NCBI RefSeq assembly: GCF_000802235.1
Contig: NZ_JTDL01000120.1
Span: 19,204-83,203, forward strand
DNA length: 64,000 nucleotides
Direction of reading: 5' to 3'
Source: Sinomonas humi
Lineage (GTDB): Bacteria; Actinomycetota; Actinomycetes; Actinomycetales; Micrococcaceae
Made by a program: the position numbers and the translations under genes. Below are positions 42,479 to 51,565 of the stretch, one piece after another. The notes under the pieces were generated by a model. That model saw nothing but the letters and a program-made list of their open reading frames with translations. It did no database searches and was not told the DNA's origin. The first letter of the stretch is position 1; every line of letters begins with the position of its first letter.

Positions 42479-42504
42479 GCTTAGCATGCGTTTTTTTTGG
42501 GTAC
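42479..42504 (+). promoter_or_regulatory. Candidate SigB-like promoter of the ANTAR gene
   Basis: GCTT (42479-42482), 16 bp including an 8-T run, GGGTAC (42499-42504). ATG 42514 lies only 9 bp after it, so a transcript from here would be leaderless or nearly so. Confidence 0.35.
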
Positions 42505-42513
42505 ACCCTAGGC

Positions 42514-43293
42514 ATGGAGTCAACGAGCCCTACAAACCGCCGGCAGCCCGGGGCGGAGGCTCGGAACGACGATCTCGGACCGGAGAACTCCGAGCTGGAG
42601 TACTCCGAACTGCACCGGCTGCTGCTTGAGCACACAAGCTTGGAGGACGTGGCCTACGGCTTGGCCCAGTGGGCCTCGGACTCGCTAGCCGAGCACGCGG
42701 TGGCGTGCGGAATCGCGGTGCAGCGTCGTCGTCGTCCGATCCTCGTCGCCGCGAGCGACAAGTCCACCGAGCACGTCATGCACACGTGGCTCGCGCGCAA
42801 GTCGAGCCCCCTCCTCTCCGTGCTCACCGAGTCGGTCTCCGTGATCGGCCCGAGCCCGGAGGGTCCCGCCAACCCTGCAGCAAGCCCCAGCAAGCCGGCA
42901 ACCGATCAGCTGCTGATGGCCCTCCCAGTCCCTCTCGAGGACGAAGCTCAAGCCGCGCTCGTCCTCCTCGGGGCGGAGGCGGAGGCTGGCTCGCATGCGC
43001 TCCTCGGCGCCGTCGGCCGCTGCCGGCGCGGGGTGTCTTGGGCCCTGCGGCTCGCAGCACGGTACGCGCACCAGCAGGAGCTCGCCGAGCACCGGGCGGC
43101 CGCAATGCAGAATCGCACCGTGATCGACATCGCGATGGGCGTCGTCATGGGCCAGAACCGCTGTTCGCCCGAGGAAGCGTTCGAGATCCTCAAGCGGGCG
43201 AGCAACGCCCGCAACGAGAAGCTCGCGGACGTGGCCCGTGGCGTCATAGCAAGCGTGACGAACTCGGACATCGAGACCAAGTTCGACGCCTGA
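42514..43293 (+). CDS. ANTAR-domain transcription antitermination regulator
   Basis: 259 residues: a GAF-like sensor region (about 35-175, containing LEHTSLEDVAYGLAQWA and LLMALPVPLEDEAQAALVLLGAE) and a C-terminal ANTAR three-helix RNA-binding domain (NRTVIDIAMGVVMGQNRCSPEEAF, then EILKRASNARNEKLADVA). ANTAR proteins bind twin hairpins to prevent termination. No kinase is adjacent. The stop is inside a three-unit repeat. Confidence 0.9.
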   Translation: MESTSPTNRRQPGAEARNDDLGPENSELEYSELHRLLLEHTSLEDVAYGLAQWASDSLAEHAVACGIAVQRRRRPILVAASDKSTEHVMHTWLARKSSPLLSVLTESVSVIGPSPEGPANPAASPSKPATDQLLMALPVPLEDEAQAALVLLGAEAEAGSHALLGAVGRCRRGVSWALRLAARYAHQQELAEHRAAAMQNRTVIDIAMGVVMGQNRCSPEEAFEILKRASNARNEKLADVARGVIASVTNSDIETKFDA

Positions 43294-43331
43294 AAGTCCG
43301 GCGCCTGAAAGTCCGGCGCCTGAAAGTTCCA
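43287..43331. repeat. 15-bp tandem repeat over the ANTAR stop codon, three copies
   Basis: CGCCTGAAAGTCCGG at 43287, 43302 and 43317 (the third diverged at its end). Each unit carries an in-frame TGA, so the gene ends in unit one and has two backup stops. Confidence 0.85.
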
Positions 43332-43508
43332 CGCCCGGAAAATAACGCCCAGTCCGTTACCTTATGTGCCCTTTACAGCATGGGTTCGTGCGTCGTGTAC
43401 TGGAAGTGGCCAGCGGCCTCGGCGCGCCGGCGCGGAAGCACCGACCACCAACCACTGACCGGCTCCTTCGGGAGGCCGGAGGAGCAAGTTGTTGGGAGGA
43501 GTAACCAA

Positions 43509-43865
43509 ATGACAAAGTGGACACGCTGGGAGGACTACGTAGCAGGGCTATGCGGCTTGTACGCCGCGCTGGCGATCTTCTGGACCAACCAGACCAGCTC
43601 GTCAAAGTCCCTCATGCTCATATTCGGCATCCTGTTGATCGTCGCGGCGGTTCTCAATCTGTCCATGCCGGGCACTCCGTGGCTCGAGTATGCACAGTGC
43701 GCCTTGGGGATCCTGCTGTTTATCTCTCCGTGGATGGGCGCCTACTACGACCACACGGGCGCAGCCTGGACTTCATGGATCGCAGGGATCATCGCAGCCG
43801 GAGTCACGGCAGCGGCGATCAAGCCCGCCATCGACACGCATCACAGGACGATGCCGTCGCACTGA
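43509..43865 (+). CDS. SPW-repeat membrane protein
   Basis: 118 residues with four hydrophobic segments (about 10-27, 33-50, 58-75 and 85-104) and the SPW signature in FISPWMGAY. Function unknown; SPW proteins are small bacterial membrane proteins. GGAGGAG precedes ATG 43509. Followed by a strong hairpin and a convergent amylosucrase gene. Confidence 0.88.
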   Translation: MTKWTRWEDYVAGLCGLYAALAIFWTNQTSSSKSLMLIFGILLIVAAVLNLSMPGTPWLEYAQCALGILLFISPWMGAYYDHTGAAWTSWIAGIIAAGVTAAAIKPAIDTHHRTMPSH

Positions 43866-43884
43866 CAAGAAAGTCCACTCGATC

Positions 43885-43913
43885 CGGCCGCGGCGCAGAG
43901 AGCGCCGCGGCCG
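43885..43913. terminator. Hairpin between the convergent SPW and amylosucrase genes
   Basis: CGGCCGCGGCGC (43885-43896) pairs perfectly with 43902-43913 around AGAGA. TTCT follows on the plus strand; the T-tract is weak on both strands. Confidence 0.65.
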
Positions 43914-43915
43914 TT

Positions 43916-45871
43916 CTATGGCTTCTCGACCCTGAGCCACGCGAAGGACTGCGGCTCGAGGGTGAGCCCCCCGCTGAGCGGCACCCGTGCCCCGGTGAAG
44001 AGGTCGACGGCGGTGCCTCCGAGCCCGGAAAGCGTCGCCGCTTCGACGTGCTGGGGTGAGTCGCCGAAATTCGCGAGGACGACGACGACGCTCGCCTCGC
44101 CGGGCCGCTGGTCACCGGGCCGCTGGTCACCGGGCCGTTGGTATCCGAGCACGTGGGGGTTGTGCGTCTGGAAGTCGACAAGGCGGTTGCCTGCGAACTC
44201 CGGCGTCCGCCGGCGCACTTCGAGCATTTTGCGCATTCCCGCATAGACCGCGCCCTCGGGCGTCGACGGATCGTTCCGGTGCTCATAGCGCTCCGCCGGC
44301 AAATGGGGGCGGTGGACCCAGCGGCTGTCCGCCTCGTGTCCGGGCTCCTGACCGTACGAGTAGTCGTTGAGCTGCCCCACTTCATCGCCCAGGTACAGGA
44401 GCGGGATGCCGCCTGTGCTCATCGCGACCGAGTGGACCAGCAGGATGCGGCGGATCGCCTCCGGCGAGCCGTCCTCGAGGCCGCACAGCGACGCCGTCGT
44501 GCCTGAGATCCGGCAGTCGCCTGTACGGGGGTTGTCCTGGAAGGCGACGCCCCGCGCGAAGCTCCCGGGGAAGCGGTTCACGTAGAAGGCGTTGAGGAAG
44601 CGGCGATGGTCGAAGCCGTTGATCCCGAGTTCCGCCGCGTCCTCATCGGCAAAGGTCCAGCCGATGTCGTCGTGGCTGCGCACATAGTTGACCCATGCAG
44701 TCCCTGACGGGAGGTTGTGGCGGCGCTCAAGCGCCTGGGAGAGGAGCCGCGCGTCCCGGGTCGCAAGCGCCTCCCATGTGAGGGCCATTTCGAGGGGGTT
44801 GTACGAGAGCTGGCATTCGGCGGGATCGATGTACTGCACCACCTCGTCGGGGTGGACGATGGCCTCCGACTTGAAAAGGAGCGACGGCGCGGCGAGGCGG
44901 CACACCGCGTTGAACGCGCGGAGGAGTTCGTGCGCTTGGGGCAGGCTCTCGCACGCAGTCCCGAGCTGCTTCCAGATGAAGGCGACGGCGTCCATGCGCA
45001 GGATCTCCACGCCTTGGTTCGCGAGGAACAGCATCTCGGCGGCCATGGCGCGGAAGACGGCGGGGTTCGAGTAGTTGAGGTCCCATTGGAAGGTGTGGAA
45101 GGTGGCCCATACCCAGCGTCCGTCAGCGAGCTGAACGAACGAACCCGGGTGGTCGTCGGGGAAGATCTCGCGGACGGTGCGCTCGTAGGCGTCCGGCATG
45201 GTGCGGTCCGGGAAGATCCAGTAGTAGTCCTCGAACTCGGCCTCGCCGGCCACAGCACGCTTGGCCCACTCATGCTCGTTCGAGGTGTGGTTGAAGATGA
45301 AGTCGACCACGAGGCTGATGCCGTGTTCCCGGAGTTCCGCTGCAAGGTCCCGGAGCTGCTCCATCGTGCCCAGACGGGGGTTCACCTCCCGGTAGCTGGA
45401 GACGGCGTAGCCGCCGTCCGAGTTCGGCTCGGGCGCGAGGAAGAGCGGCATGAGGTGCAGGTAGGTCAGGCCGAGCTCTTCGAAGTAGGGGATGCGCTCG
45501 CGCACCGCGTCGAGGTTGCCCGCGTAGCGGTCCACATAGCAGACCGCGCCCAGCATCTCGCGTGACTGGAACCAATCCGGCTCCGCCTCGCGGCGGGCGT
45601 CCAGGGCCTTGAGCTCGGCGGGGCGTTGCTCCCACGATCTTGCACACTCGAGGATGAGCGCGGTGAGTTGTTCAACCCAATCGCCCCGCGAGCCGTAGAG
45701 CGAGTTGAAGAGCTGTTCGAGGTCGGGGAAATGGCGATCGAATCGGCGCTCGAATTCCTCGCGGTCGGGGCCGCTCAGGCCGAGTTCAGGCTCCCCGTCC
45801 AACGCTTGAAGGACGCTTGCCCTAAGGGCGCGATTCCGGGTTTCCTGGTCGCCGCTCGCAATATCCGGCAC
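43916..45871 (-). CDS. Amylosucrase-like GH13 glucosyltransferase
   Basis: 651 residues. Amylosucrase makes alpha-1,4-glucan from sucrose. The N-terminal helical domain (~90 residues) precedes the (beta/alpha)8 barrel. Seen: VDFIFNHTSNEHEWA, the nucleophile Asp in VEILRMDAVAF, acid/base Glu in LLFKSEAIVHP and the third Asp in VRSHDDIGW, plus the amylosucrase-like FQDNPRTGDCRISGT region. In the C-terminal domain, QRPGD is encoded by three 15-bp repeats (44100-44144). No signal peptide, so the enzyme appears cytoplasmic. GTG start. Divergent from the metalloprotease gene. Confidence 0.9.
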   Translation of the reverse strand: MPDIASGDQETRNRALRASVLQALDGEPELGLSGPDREEFERRFDRHFPDLEQLFNSLYGSRGDWVEQLTALILECARSWEQRPAELKALDARREAEPDWFQSREMLGAVCYVDRYAGNLDAVRERIPYFEELGLTYLHLMPLFLAPEPNSDGGYAVSSYREVNPRLGTMEQLRDLAAELREHGISLVVDFIFNHTSNEHEWAKRAVAGEAEFEDYYWIFPDRTMPDAYERTVREIFPDDHPGSFVQLADGRWVWATFHTFQWDLNYSNPAVFRAMAAEMLFLANQGVEILRMDAVAFIWKQLGTACESLPQAHELLRAFNAVCRLAAPSLLFKSEAIVHPDEVVQYIDPAECQLSYNPLEMALTWEALATRDARLLSQALERRHNLPSGTAWVNYVRSHDDIGWTFADEDAAELGINGFDHRRFLNAFYVNRFPGSFARGVAFQDNPRTGDCRISGTTASLCGLEDGSPEAIRRILLVHSVAMSTGGIPLLYLGDEVGQLNDYSYGQEPGHEADSRWVHRPHLPAERYEHRNDPSTPEGAVYAGMRKMLEVRRRTPEFAGNRLVDFQTHNPHVLGYQRPGDQRPGDQRPGEASVVVVLANFGDSPQHVEAATLSGLGGTAVDLFTGARVPLSGGLTLEPQSFAWLRVEKP

Positions 45872-45893
45872 GGGGCCCCTTCCGCAGCGTGGC

Positions 45894-45912
45894 GTTCACG
45901 GTCCAAGTGAAC
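45894..45912. promoter_or_regulatory. Palindrome upstream of amylosucrase
   Basis: GTTCAC-GGTCCAA-GTGAAC lies 23 bp before the amylosucrase GTG (45871) in the divergent region. It could be a repressor site; the two nearby genes give no direct evidence. Confidence 0.4.
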
Positions 45913-46061
45913 CGTGACACATAGGTTAGTGCTGGACGCTGGCCCGAGGTACACGTTGACTCTTTAGTCTCGGAGCGTGACCCCCTAATTAGTGGGGTTT
46001 CTTTGGCGTGTCATATACCAGTAATATTGGCGCTGACTTGCGTCAAGGGGAGAGGACTGGC

Positions 46062-48428
46062 ATGGCCAAGCGGATAAACAAGGCACCTCGGGGCCGTGCA
46101 GCGATCGTCTCGGCGCTAGCCGCTGTCTTCCTCGCCGCCCTGCCGGCGACGGCGGCCGTCGCGTCTCCAGGTGCTGCACCGGCCGCGGTTGCCGCCCCCG
46201 CAGCGGTCCAGCCCGCGCTTTCGTATCCGCAGCGCACAGCCCAGATCAGTGTCACGCTCGTGACGGTCCAGACGACCGATCATGCGACCGCGACTTACGA
46301 CACGACGGCGATGCAGAATTCTTTCCAGTCGGCCGTCAGCTACTGGCAGACAGTCTCCGCGGGGCACATTTCACTTGTTCAAGCGGGAGCCGTGCAGAGC
46401 ACCTCGATTAACTACGCTTCGACCGCGGATTTCTCGACCATCATGAATGCGGTCGCCGCGAACCTTCATTGGACGGACGCGCCCGACAAAGTGCTCATGA
46501 TGATGATCCCGAACGCGAATGTCTCGGTGAGCGGGGTCTCGGGCGCCCTCGGCGTTACCTGGCAGATGGGCAACGCGTTGGGCAACGAGTACGGCCGGAT
46601 CATCGTGGCCCAGCAGTCAAGCTTCACGGGCCCGGTCATGACCCACGAACTCGGCCACATCCAAGGCCTCGGCCACTCGAACATCCTGCAGTGCACTGAT
46701 GGTGCGATGGACTCGCAGATCGTGGGCAGCGCCTTCACCGACTCGGCGTGCTCGTCCCGTGAATACGGCGACAACAACAGCATCATGGGCATCTCCCAGT
46801 ACAACTGGCCCTACCTCGACTCGGTCCTGTTCCAGTACGGCGGGTTCGGCAACGGCAACGAGATCCAGAACGCCGGGACCGCGGGTACCGCGAAGACGTA
46901 CACGCTCACCCCATGGGCCGGCACGGGCGCGAGTCGCGCAGTCCAGTTCACCGACCCGGCAACGGGCGAGGTCTACTACCTCCAGTACAAGGCCCCCGTC
47001 GGTTACGACGCCCCCACGGCCACGGGCGGCAACGAGGGGATCCAGATTCTCAAGACTGACATCGACCCGGCAGAGTCGCTCCTGATTCCGCCGAGCACCC
47101 AGCCGTACAGCGGCTACTACTCGTACAACCTCTCGTGGCAGCCAGGGCAGACGTTCACGACAGACGGCGGAACCCGGGTCACCGTCAATTCGGTCTCTTC
47201 GACTTCGGCGACGGTGACCATCACGGCGATGGCAGCGATCATCGGCCCGCAGATGGACGCAAAGGCCGCGCAGTGGGGCCTCGGATCGGCGACGGGTTCG
47301 ATCACTCCCATCCGCGATGGCGGCTACTACCGCAACTACCAGGGCGGCGCCGTCATCTGGACGCCGGCAAACGGCGCGATGGTCTCGCATGGAGCCATCC
47401 GCTCGCGGTGGTCTGCCCTCGGATTCGAGAATGGTGCCCTGGGCTACCCGACCACCGACGAGGTGGGGGGCCTCCGGAACGGAGGCGTCTACCAGAACTA
47501 CGAGGGCGGAGCGATCATCTGGTCTCCGTCGACCGGTGCTCATTCGTCCATGGGCGTGATCCGCCAGCGGTGGCAGCAGCTAGGTTTCGAGGGCGGTGAG
47601 CTCGGTTACCCCACGACCGAGACGGTCACGGGGCTCCGCAACGGCGGCTCCTACCAGAACTTCGAGAACGGCGCGATCATCTCCTCGCCAACCGCGGGGA
47701 CGCACGAGTCGCTGGGGGCGATGCGGACCCGGTGGCAGCAGCTCGGCTTCGAGGGAGGAATCCTCGGCTACCCGACGACCAACGTCGTGGCGGGCCTCGT
47801 CAACGGGGGCTCGTACCAGAACTACGAAGGCGGCGCGATCATCTCCTCCCCGACGGCCGGGACCCACGAGTCGTACGGTTTGATCCGGCAGGAGTGGCAG
47901 CAGCTCGGCTTCGAGCGAGGAATCCTCGGCTACCCAACGAGCAACATCGTCGCGGGTCTCATCAACGGCGGCTCGTACCAGAACTACGAGAACGGCGCGA
48001 TCATCTCCTCCCCGACGGCGGGCACGCACGAGTCGTACGGGCCCATCCGCCAGGAGTGGTCGACCACCGGCTTCGAGACGGGCGTGCTCGGCTACCCGAC
48101 CACCGAGGTCGTCTCCGGCCTCGTGAACGGCGGGACCTACCAGAACTACCAGGGCGGCGCGATCATCTGGTCGCCGACCACGGGGGCGCACGAGTCGTAC
48201 GGGCCGATCCGTCAGGCCTGGCAGTCGACCGGCTTTGAGCGCGGCAAGCTCGGGTATCCGACGAGCGAGGTCTACACCGTCACGACACCGGCCACGCCCA
48301 CCCCCACCCCAGGGGCCACGACCGGAACAACCACGACCGGAACCACGACAAGCGCGATCGAGCAGGATTTCCAGGGCGGCAAGATCGTCTACAGCAACGG
48401 CGCCGCGACGATTAGCTATAACTCTTGA
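46062..48428 (+). CDS. Secreted metzincin-like metalloprotease with LGFP repeats
   Basis: 788 residues. The N terminus has a Sec-type signal (KRINK, hydrophobic IVSALAAVFLAALPATAAVA), then Ala/Pro linker and a catalytic domain with the extended zinc motif VMTHELGHIQGLGHS and Met-turn-like SIMGIS. The second half (from ~residue 400) is about seven ~54-residue LGFP repeats (LGYPTxxV...GGxYQNYxxGAII), the DNA repeating every 162 bp to ~48280. LGFP repeats bind the actinobacterial cell wall, so the protease is probably wall-anchored. A Thr/Pro-rich tail follows. ATG 46062 has AAGGGGAGAGG ahead. Confidence 0.9.
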   Translation: MAKRINKAPRGRAAIVSALAAVFLAALPATAAVASPGAAPAAVAAPAAVQPALSYPQRTAQISVTLVTVQTTDHATATYDTTAMQNSFQSAVSYWQTVSAGHISLVQAGAVQSTSINYASTADFSTIMNAVAANLHWTDAPDKVLMMMIPNANVSVSGVSGALGVTWQMGNALGNEYGRIIVAQQSSFTGPVMTHELGHIQGLGHSNILQCTDGAMDSQIVGSAFTDSACSSREYGDNNSIMGISQYNWPYLDSVLFQYGGFGNGNEIQNAGTAGTAKTYTLTPWAGTGASRAVQFTDPATGEVYYLQYKAPVGYDAPTATGGNEGIQILKTDIDPAESLLIPPSTQPYSGYYSYNLSWQPGQTFTTDGGTRVTVNSVSSTSATVTITAMAAIIGPQMDAKAAQWGLGSATGSITPIRDGGYYRNYQGGAVIWTPANGAMVSHGAIRSRWSALGFENGALGYPTTDEVGGLRNGGVYQNYEGGAIIWSPSTGAHSSMGVIRQRWQQLGFEGGELGYPTTETVTGLRNGGSYQNFENGAIISSPTAGTHESLGAMRTRWQQLGFEGGILGYPTTNVVAGLVNGGSYQNYEGGAIISSPTAGTHESYGLIRQEWQQLGFERGILGYPTSNIVAGLINGGSYQNYENGAIISSPTAGTHESYGPIRQEWSTTGFETGVLGYPTTEVVSGLVNGGTYQNYQGGAIIWSPTTGAHESYGPIRQAWQSTGFERGKLGYPTSEVYTVTTPATPTPTPGATTGTTTTGTTTSAIEQDFQGGKIVYSNGAATISYNS

Positions 48429-48521
48429 TGACCGTGTAGACTGACCAGAATGCCTTCACGGGCATATCATGGCTGCTGGCGGTTTCCGGTGGCCGAATCA
48501 AACAGAAAGTTAAGACTGACT

Positions 48522-48725
48522 ATGGCCACTGGCACCGTCAAATGGTTCAACTCTGAGAAGGGCTTCGGCTTCATCGCTCCCGATGGCGGTGCTCCCGATG
48601 TGTTCGCGCACTACAGCGCGATCGTCGCCCAGGGCTTCCGCTCGCTCGAGGAGGGCCAGCAGGTCGAGTTCGACACCGAGCGTGGTCCCAAGGGCCCGCA
48701 GGCCACGAACATTCGCCCTCTCTGA
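48522..48725 (+). CDS. Cold-shock protein (CspA family)
   Basis: 67 residues, a single OB fold: [20 protein letters not shown] (RNP1 KGFGFI) and VFAHYSAI (RNP2), ending [14 protein letters not shown]. Binds single-stranded RNA/DNA and melts secondary structure. The 93-bp gap before ATG 48522 is long enough for a structured leader. Hairpins follow at 48747-48770 and 48774-48815. Confidence 0.97.
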   Translation: MATGTVKWFNSEKGFGFIAPDGGAPDVFAHYSAIVAQGFRSLEEGQQVEFDTERGPKGPQATNIRPL

Positions 48726-48773
48726 GCGAATAACGACTTGAGGGGTCAGTCGTCGTGAACGACTGATCGACGG

Positions 48774-48815
48774 AGCCGGCAGGCGGATCGTCCCCAGGGG
48801 CGCCGCCAGCCGGCT
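48774..48815 (+). terminator. Probable terminator of the cold-shock gene
   Basis: AGCCGGC-A-GGCGG pairs with CCGCC-A-GCCGGCT around a 16-nt loop that itself contains CCCC/GGGG. No long T-tract. A smaller hairpin (TCAGTCGT/ACGACTGA) precedes it at ~48746. Confidence 0.5.
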
Positions 48816-48878
48816 TCCACTCTAAATGGGGTGACCACAATACAGCGTGGGTAACCCGCAATTCGCAATTTACGTCCA

Positions 48879-50000
48879 GTGAACAGGTGCCTGATCGCCA
48901 CAGTCTCTAGCCCCGCACTTCCTTCCTCTTCCGGTCGTCAGACCTACGCGGGCACGGAGACCTACCCTCCGCTGACCAGGGCCTACCTCAGCCTCTCCCA
49001 GACGGTGCGCCAGTCGGGCCTCTTGCGCCGCGCGCGATGGTTCTACGCGCTCGTCGGCGGAATCCTCCTGATCGGCTTGGCAGCCTGCACTGCGGGCTCG
49101 GTACTGCTCGGGCAGAGCTGGTTCCAACTCCTCATCGCCGCCGCACTCGGCATCCTCTTCACGCAGGTGGCCTTCCTTGCACACGAGGCCGGGCACCGCC
49201 AGATCCTGGCGGGCGGACCCGCGAATGACGTACTCGCCCGAGCCCTCGCCGTCGTAGCCGGGGTGAGCTTCTCGTGGTGGGACTCCAAGCACACGCGCCA
49301 CCATGCCAACCCAAACCGGGTGGGCCGCGATCCTGACATTGAGGTTGACACCATCTCCTTCCTCCAGGAAGACGCGGCGAAGGCAAGGGGCTGGCGCGCC
49401 CTCATCACGCGCAGGCAAGGATGGCTGTTCTTCCCTCTGCTGACGCTCGAGGGGATCAACCTCCACTACCTAAGCTTCCGGCACCTGTTCTCCCGGGGCC
49501 CTGTCAAGGCGCGTTGGACAGAGCTAGGGCTGCTCGCCCTGCGCTTCGGCCTGGTTCTGGTACCACTCTTCTGGTTGCTGCCCCTCGGAATGGGGTTCGC
49601 GTTTCTCGGTGTCCAGCTCGCGGTGTTCGGGCTCTACATGGGGGCTACATTCGCCCCGAACCACAAGGGCATGCCCGTCATCGCGCCGGATGCGAAGCTG
49701 GATTTCTTCAGCAAGCAGGTGCGCACGTCGCGCAACATCTCAGGCGGCTGGTGGGCCACTTGGCTTATGGGGGGCCTGAACTACCAGGTGGAGCACCACC
49801 TGTTCCCTAGCATGCCTCGGCCCCACCTCGCGAGGGCTCGGAAGCTCGTGCGCGAGCAGTGCACCGAGCTCGCGGTCCCCTACGCGGAGACCAGCATCTG
49901 GCGCTCCTACGGGATCGTCATCTCCTACCTCAACCGGGTTGGGCTCGCTGCCCGGGACCCTTTCGACTGCCCCGTCATCGCTCGCTTCCGGCGCGTTTGA
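48879..50000 (+). CDS. Membrane fatty-acid desaturase
   Basis: 373 residues. The three His boxes are present: HEAGH, HTRHH and QVEHHLFPSMP, with membrane segments near 58-78, 82-100, 215-240 and 245-265. The layout resembles acyl-lipid delta desaturases of actinobacteria, which introduce double bases into membrane lipids, a cold response that fits the adjacent cold-shock gene. GTG 48879 start. Regiospecificity not determined. Confidence 0.9.
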   Translation: MNRCLIATVSSPALPSSSGRQTYAGTETYPPLTRAYLSLSQTVRQSGLLRRARWFYALVGGILLIGLAACTAGSVLLGQSWFQLLIAAALGILFTQVAFLAHEAGHRQILAGGPANDVLARALAVVAGVSFSWWDSKHTRHHANPNRVGRDPDIEVDTISFLQEDAAKARGWRALITRRQGWLFFPLLTLEGINLHYLSFRHLFSRGPVKARWTELGLLALRFGLVLVPLFWLLPLGMGFAFLGVQLAVFGLYMGATFAPNHKGMPVIAPDAKLDFFSKQVRTSRNISGGWWATWLMGGLNYQVEHHLFPSMPRPHLARARKLVREQCTELAVPYAETSIWRSYGIVISYLNRVGLAARDPFDCPVIARFRRV

Positions 50001-50048
50001 GAGCATCCTGGAGAGCATGCCTGAGTCGACCGCATTCCAGCGCGGTAC

Positions 50049-50363
50049 TCAGGCGGTTGCCTCCTCCAGCCCGCGGCGGGCGGTGACCAGACCGCCGTCG
50101 TTCCTTGCGCCGTCGTTCGTTGCGGCATCGTTCATTGCGTCCTCCATCGGGGCGCTACCTGCCCCGGGCACCCTGAGGACCACCGTGAGCCGGGGGTCCA
50201 CGCGGAGCGCCGCGCCGTTTTCCTTCTCGGCGAGCAGGAGCGCGCCGTCGCCGCTGGGCCCGATGACGGTGCCGAGCGCGTGGGAGCCTTGGAAGAGGAC
50301 GACGACGGCGTCCCCCGGCTCGAGCGCGTCAGCGTCGGTGACCCGGTGCGTGCGGGGAGGCAT
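50049..50363 (-). CDS. Small hypothetical protein
   Basis: 104 residues. The N-terminal two thirds (LEPGDAVVVLFQGSHALGTVIGP, then ALRVDPRLTVVLRV) look like a small beta-rich domain, the rest is disordered and Asn/Asp/Ala rich. No family recognised. ATG 50363 has no ribosome site but lies exactly 6 nt after a TACAAT -10-like box, fitting a leaderless gene. Convergent with the desaturase, divergent from the dehydrogenase. Confidence 0.6.
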   Translation of the reverse strand: MPPRTHRVTDADALEPGDAVVVLFQGSHALGTVIGPSGDGALLLAEKENGAALRVDPRLTVVLRVPGAGSAPMEDAMNDAATNDGARNDGGLVTARRGLEEATA

Positions 50364-50369
50364 AGACGC

Positions 50370-50375
50370 ATTGTA
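50370..50375 (-). promoter_or_regulatory. Candidate -10 box for a leaderless transcript
   Basis: On the minus strand TACAAT is followed by GCGTCT and then ATG 50363, the spacing expected when transcription starts at the A of ATG. No clear -35. Confidence 0.4.
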
Positions 50376-50421
50376 CTTGTCTAATGGTGTGGGGCCCGGG
50401 CGCCGGGGGTAAGGCGCGGCC

Positions 50422-51555
50422 ATGAAGGCTGTCGTGTACCAAGGTCCGTTCAACGTTACTGTCGAAGAGGTCGAGGATCCTCGCATCGAGGAACCCCTGG
50501 ATGCAATCATCCGCATCACGACCTCCAACATCTGCGGTTCCGACCTCCACCCCTATGAAGGCCGGGCAGAACTCGAGGCCGGCATGGTGATCGGCCACGA
50601 GAACATGGGGATCGTCGAGGAGGTCGGGCCAGCGGTCAACCGCATCAAGGTCGGCGACCGAGTCTCGGTGCCCTTCAACATCGCGTGCGGGACGTGCCGC
50701 AACTGCAATGAGGGCTTCACGTCCGCTTGTCTGCGAGCGAACCCCACCGGTACGCCGGGCGCGGGCTACGGCTACCCCAACATGGGCGGCTACTGGGGCG
50801 GCCAGGCAGAGCTTCTGCGCGTCCCTTGGGCCGATTTCAACCTGCTCAAACTGCCGGAGGGCAAGGAGCACGAGAGCGACTTCACGCTGCTCTCCGACAT
50901 CTTCCCGACCGGCTACCACGGCTCGGAGCTCGCAGGCGTGAGCCCGGGGCACTCGGTCGTCGTCTTCGGCGCGGGTCCCGTGGGCCAGATGGCCGCCTAC
51001 AGCTCCCTCATCCGGGGAGCCTCGCAGGTCTTCGTCGTCGACAAGGAGCCGGATCGGCTCGCGCTCGCGGAGCGTCTCGGAGCGAAGGCGATCAACTTCG
51101 CGAGCGAGGATCCCACGGAGGTCGTCATGGAGGCGACAGGCGGCTTGGGCGCGGACTGCGGGATCGAGGCCGTGGGCTACCAGGCACACGACGCGACCGG
51201 GCAGGAGCACCCCGAAATGGTGCTCGACAAGCTCATCGAGGCGGTCCGCGCGACGGGCCACATCGGCGTCGTCGGCGTCTACATGCCGGAAGATCCGGGG
51301 GCGGCGACCGAGCTCGCGAAGCATGGCCGCGTCGCCTTCGACTACGGCACGGCGTTCACGAAGGGCATCAGCATCGCCGGGGGCCAGTGCCCGGTGAAGA
51401 AGTACAACCGGTACCTTCGTGATCTCATCATCGCGGGCCGCGCCGAGCCCTCCCTCATCGTTTCGCATGAGGTCGGGCTCGACGAGGCGCCGGATGCCTA
51501 TGAGAAGTTCGACAAGCGCGTCGACGGCTACACGAAGGTGCTCCTGCACCCCTAG
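50422..51555 (+). CDS. Zinc-dependent alcohol dehydrogenase (FdhA-like)
   Basis: 377 residues. Zinc-containing medium-chain dehydrogenase: catalytic region NICGSDLHPYEG and GHENMG, structural Cys set CGTCRNCNEGFTSAC, Rossmann motif VVVFGAGPVGQMAAY. The insertion GYPNMGGYWGGQAELLRVP and the conserved end GQCPVKKYNR resemble glutathione-independent formaldehyde dehydrogenases, but the substrate is not fixed. A GTAAGG box is just ahead of ATG 50422. Confidence 0.9.
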   Translation: MKAVVYQGPFNVTVEEVEDPRIEEPLDAIIRITTSNICGSDLHPYEGRAELEAGMVIGHENMGIVEEVGPAVNRIKVGDRVSVPFNIACGTCRNCNEGFTSACLRANPTGTPGAGYGYPNMGGYWGGQAELLRVPWADFNLLKLPEGKEHESDFTLLSDIFPTGYHGSELAGVSPGHSVVVFGAGPVGQMAAYSSLIRGASQVFVVDKEPDRLALAERLGAKAINFASEDPTEVVMEATGGLGADCGIEAVGYQAHDATGQEHPEMVLDKLIEAVRATGHIGVVGVYMPEDPGAATELAKHGRVAFDYGTAFTKGISIAGGQCPVKKYNRYLRDLIIAGRAEPSLIVSHEVGLDEAPDAYEKFDKRVDGYTKVLLHP

Positions 51556-51565
51556 GCGGAGCTCG

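Noticed and set aside
42491..42498. T-run after the decarboxylase gene as a terminator
   Set aside because: No GC hairpin precedes the eight T residues.
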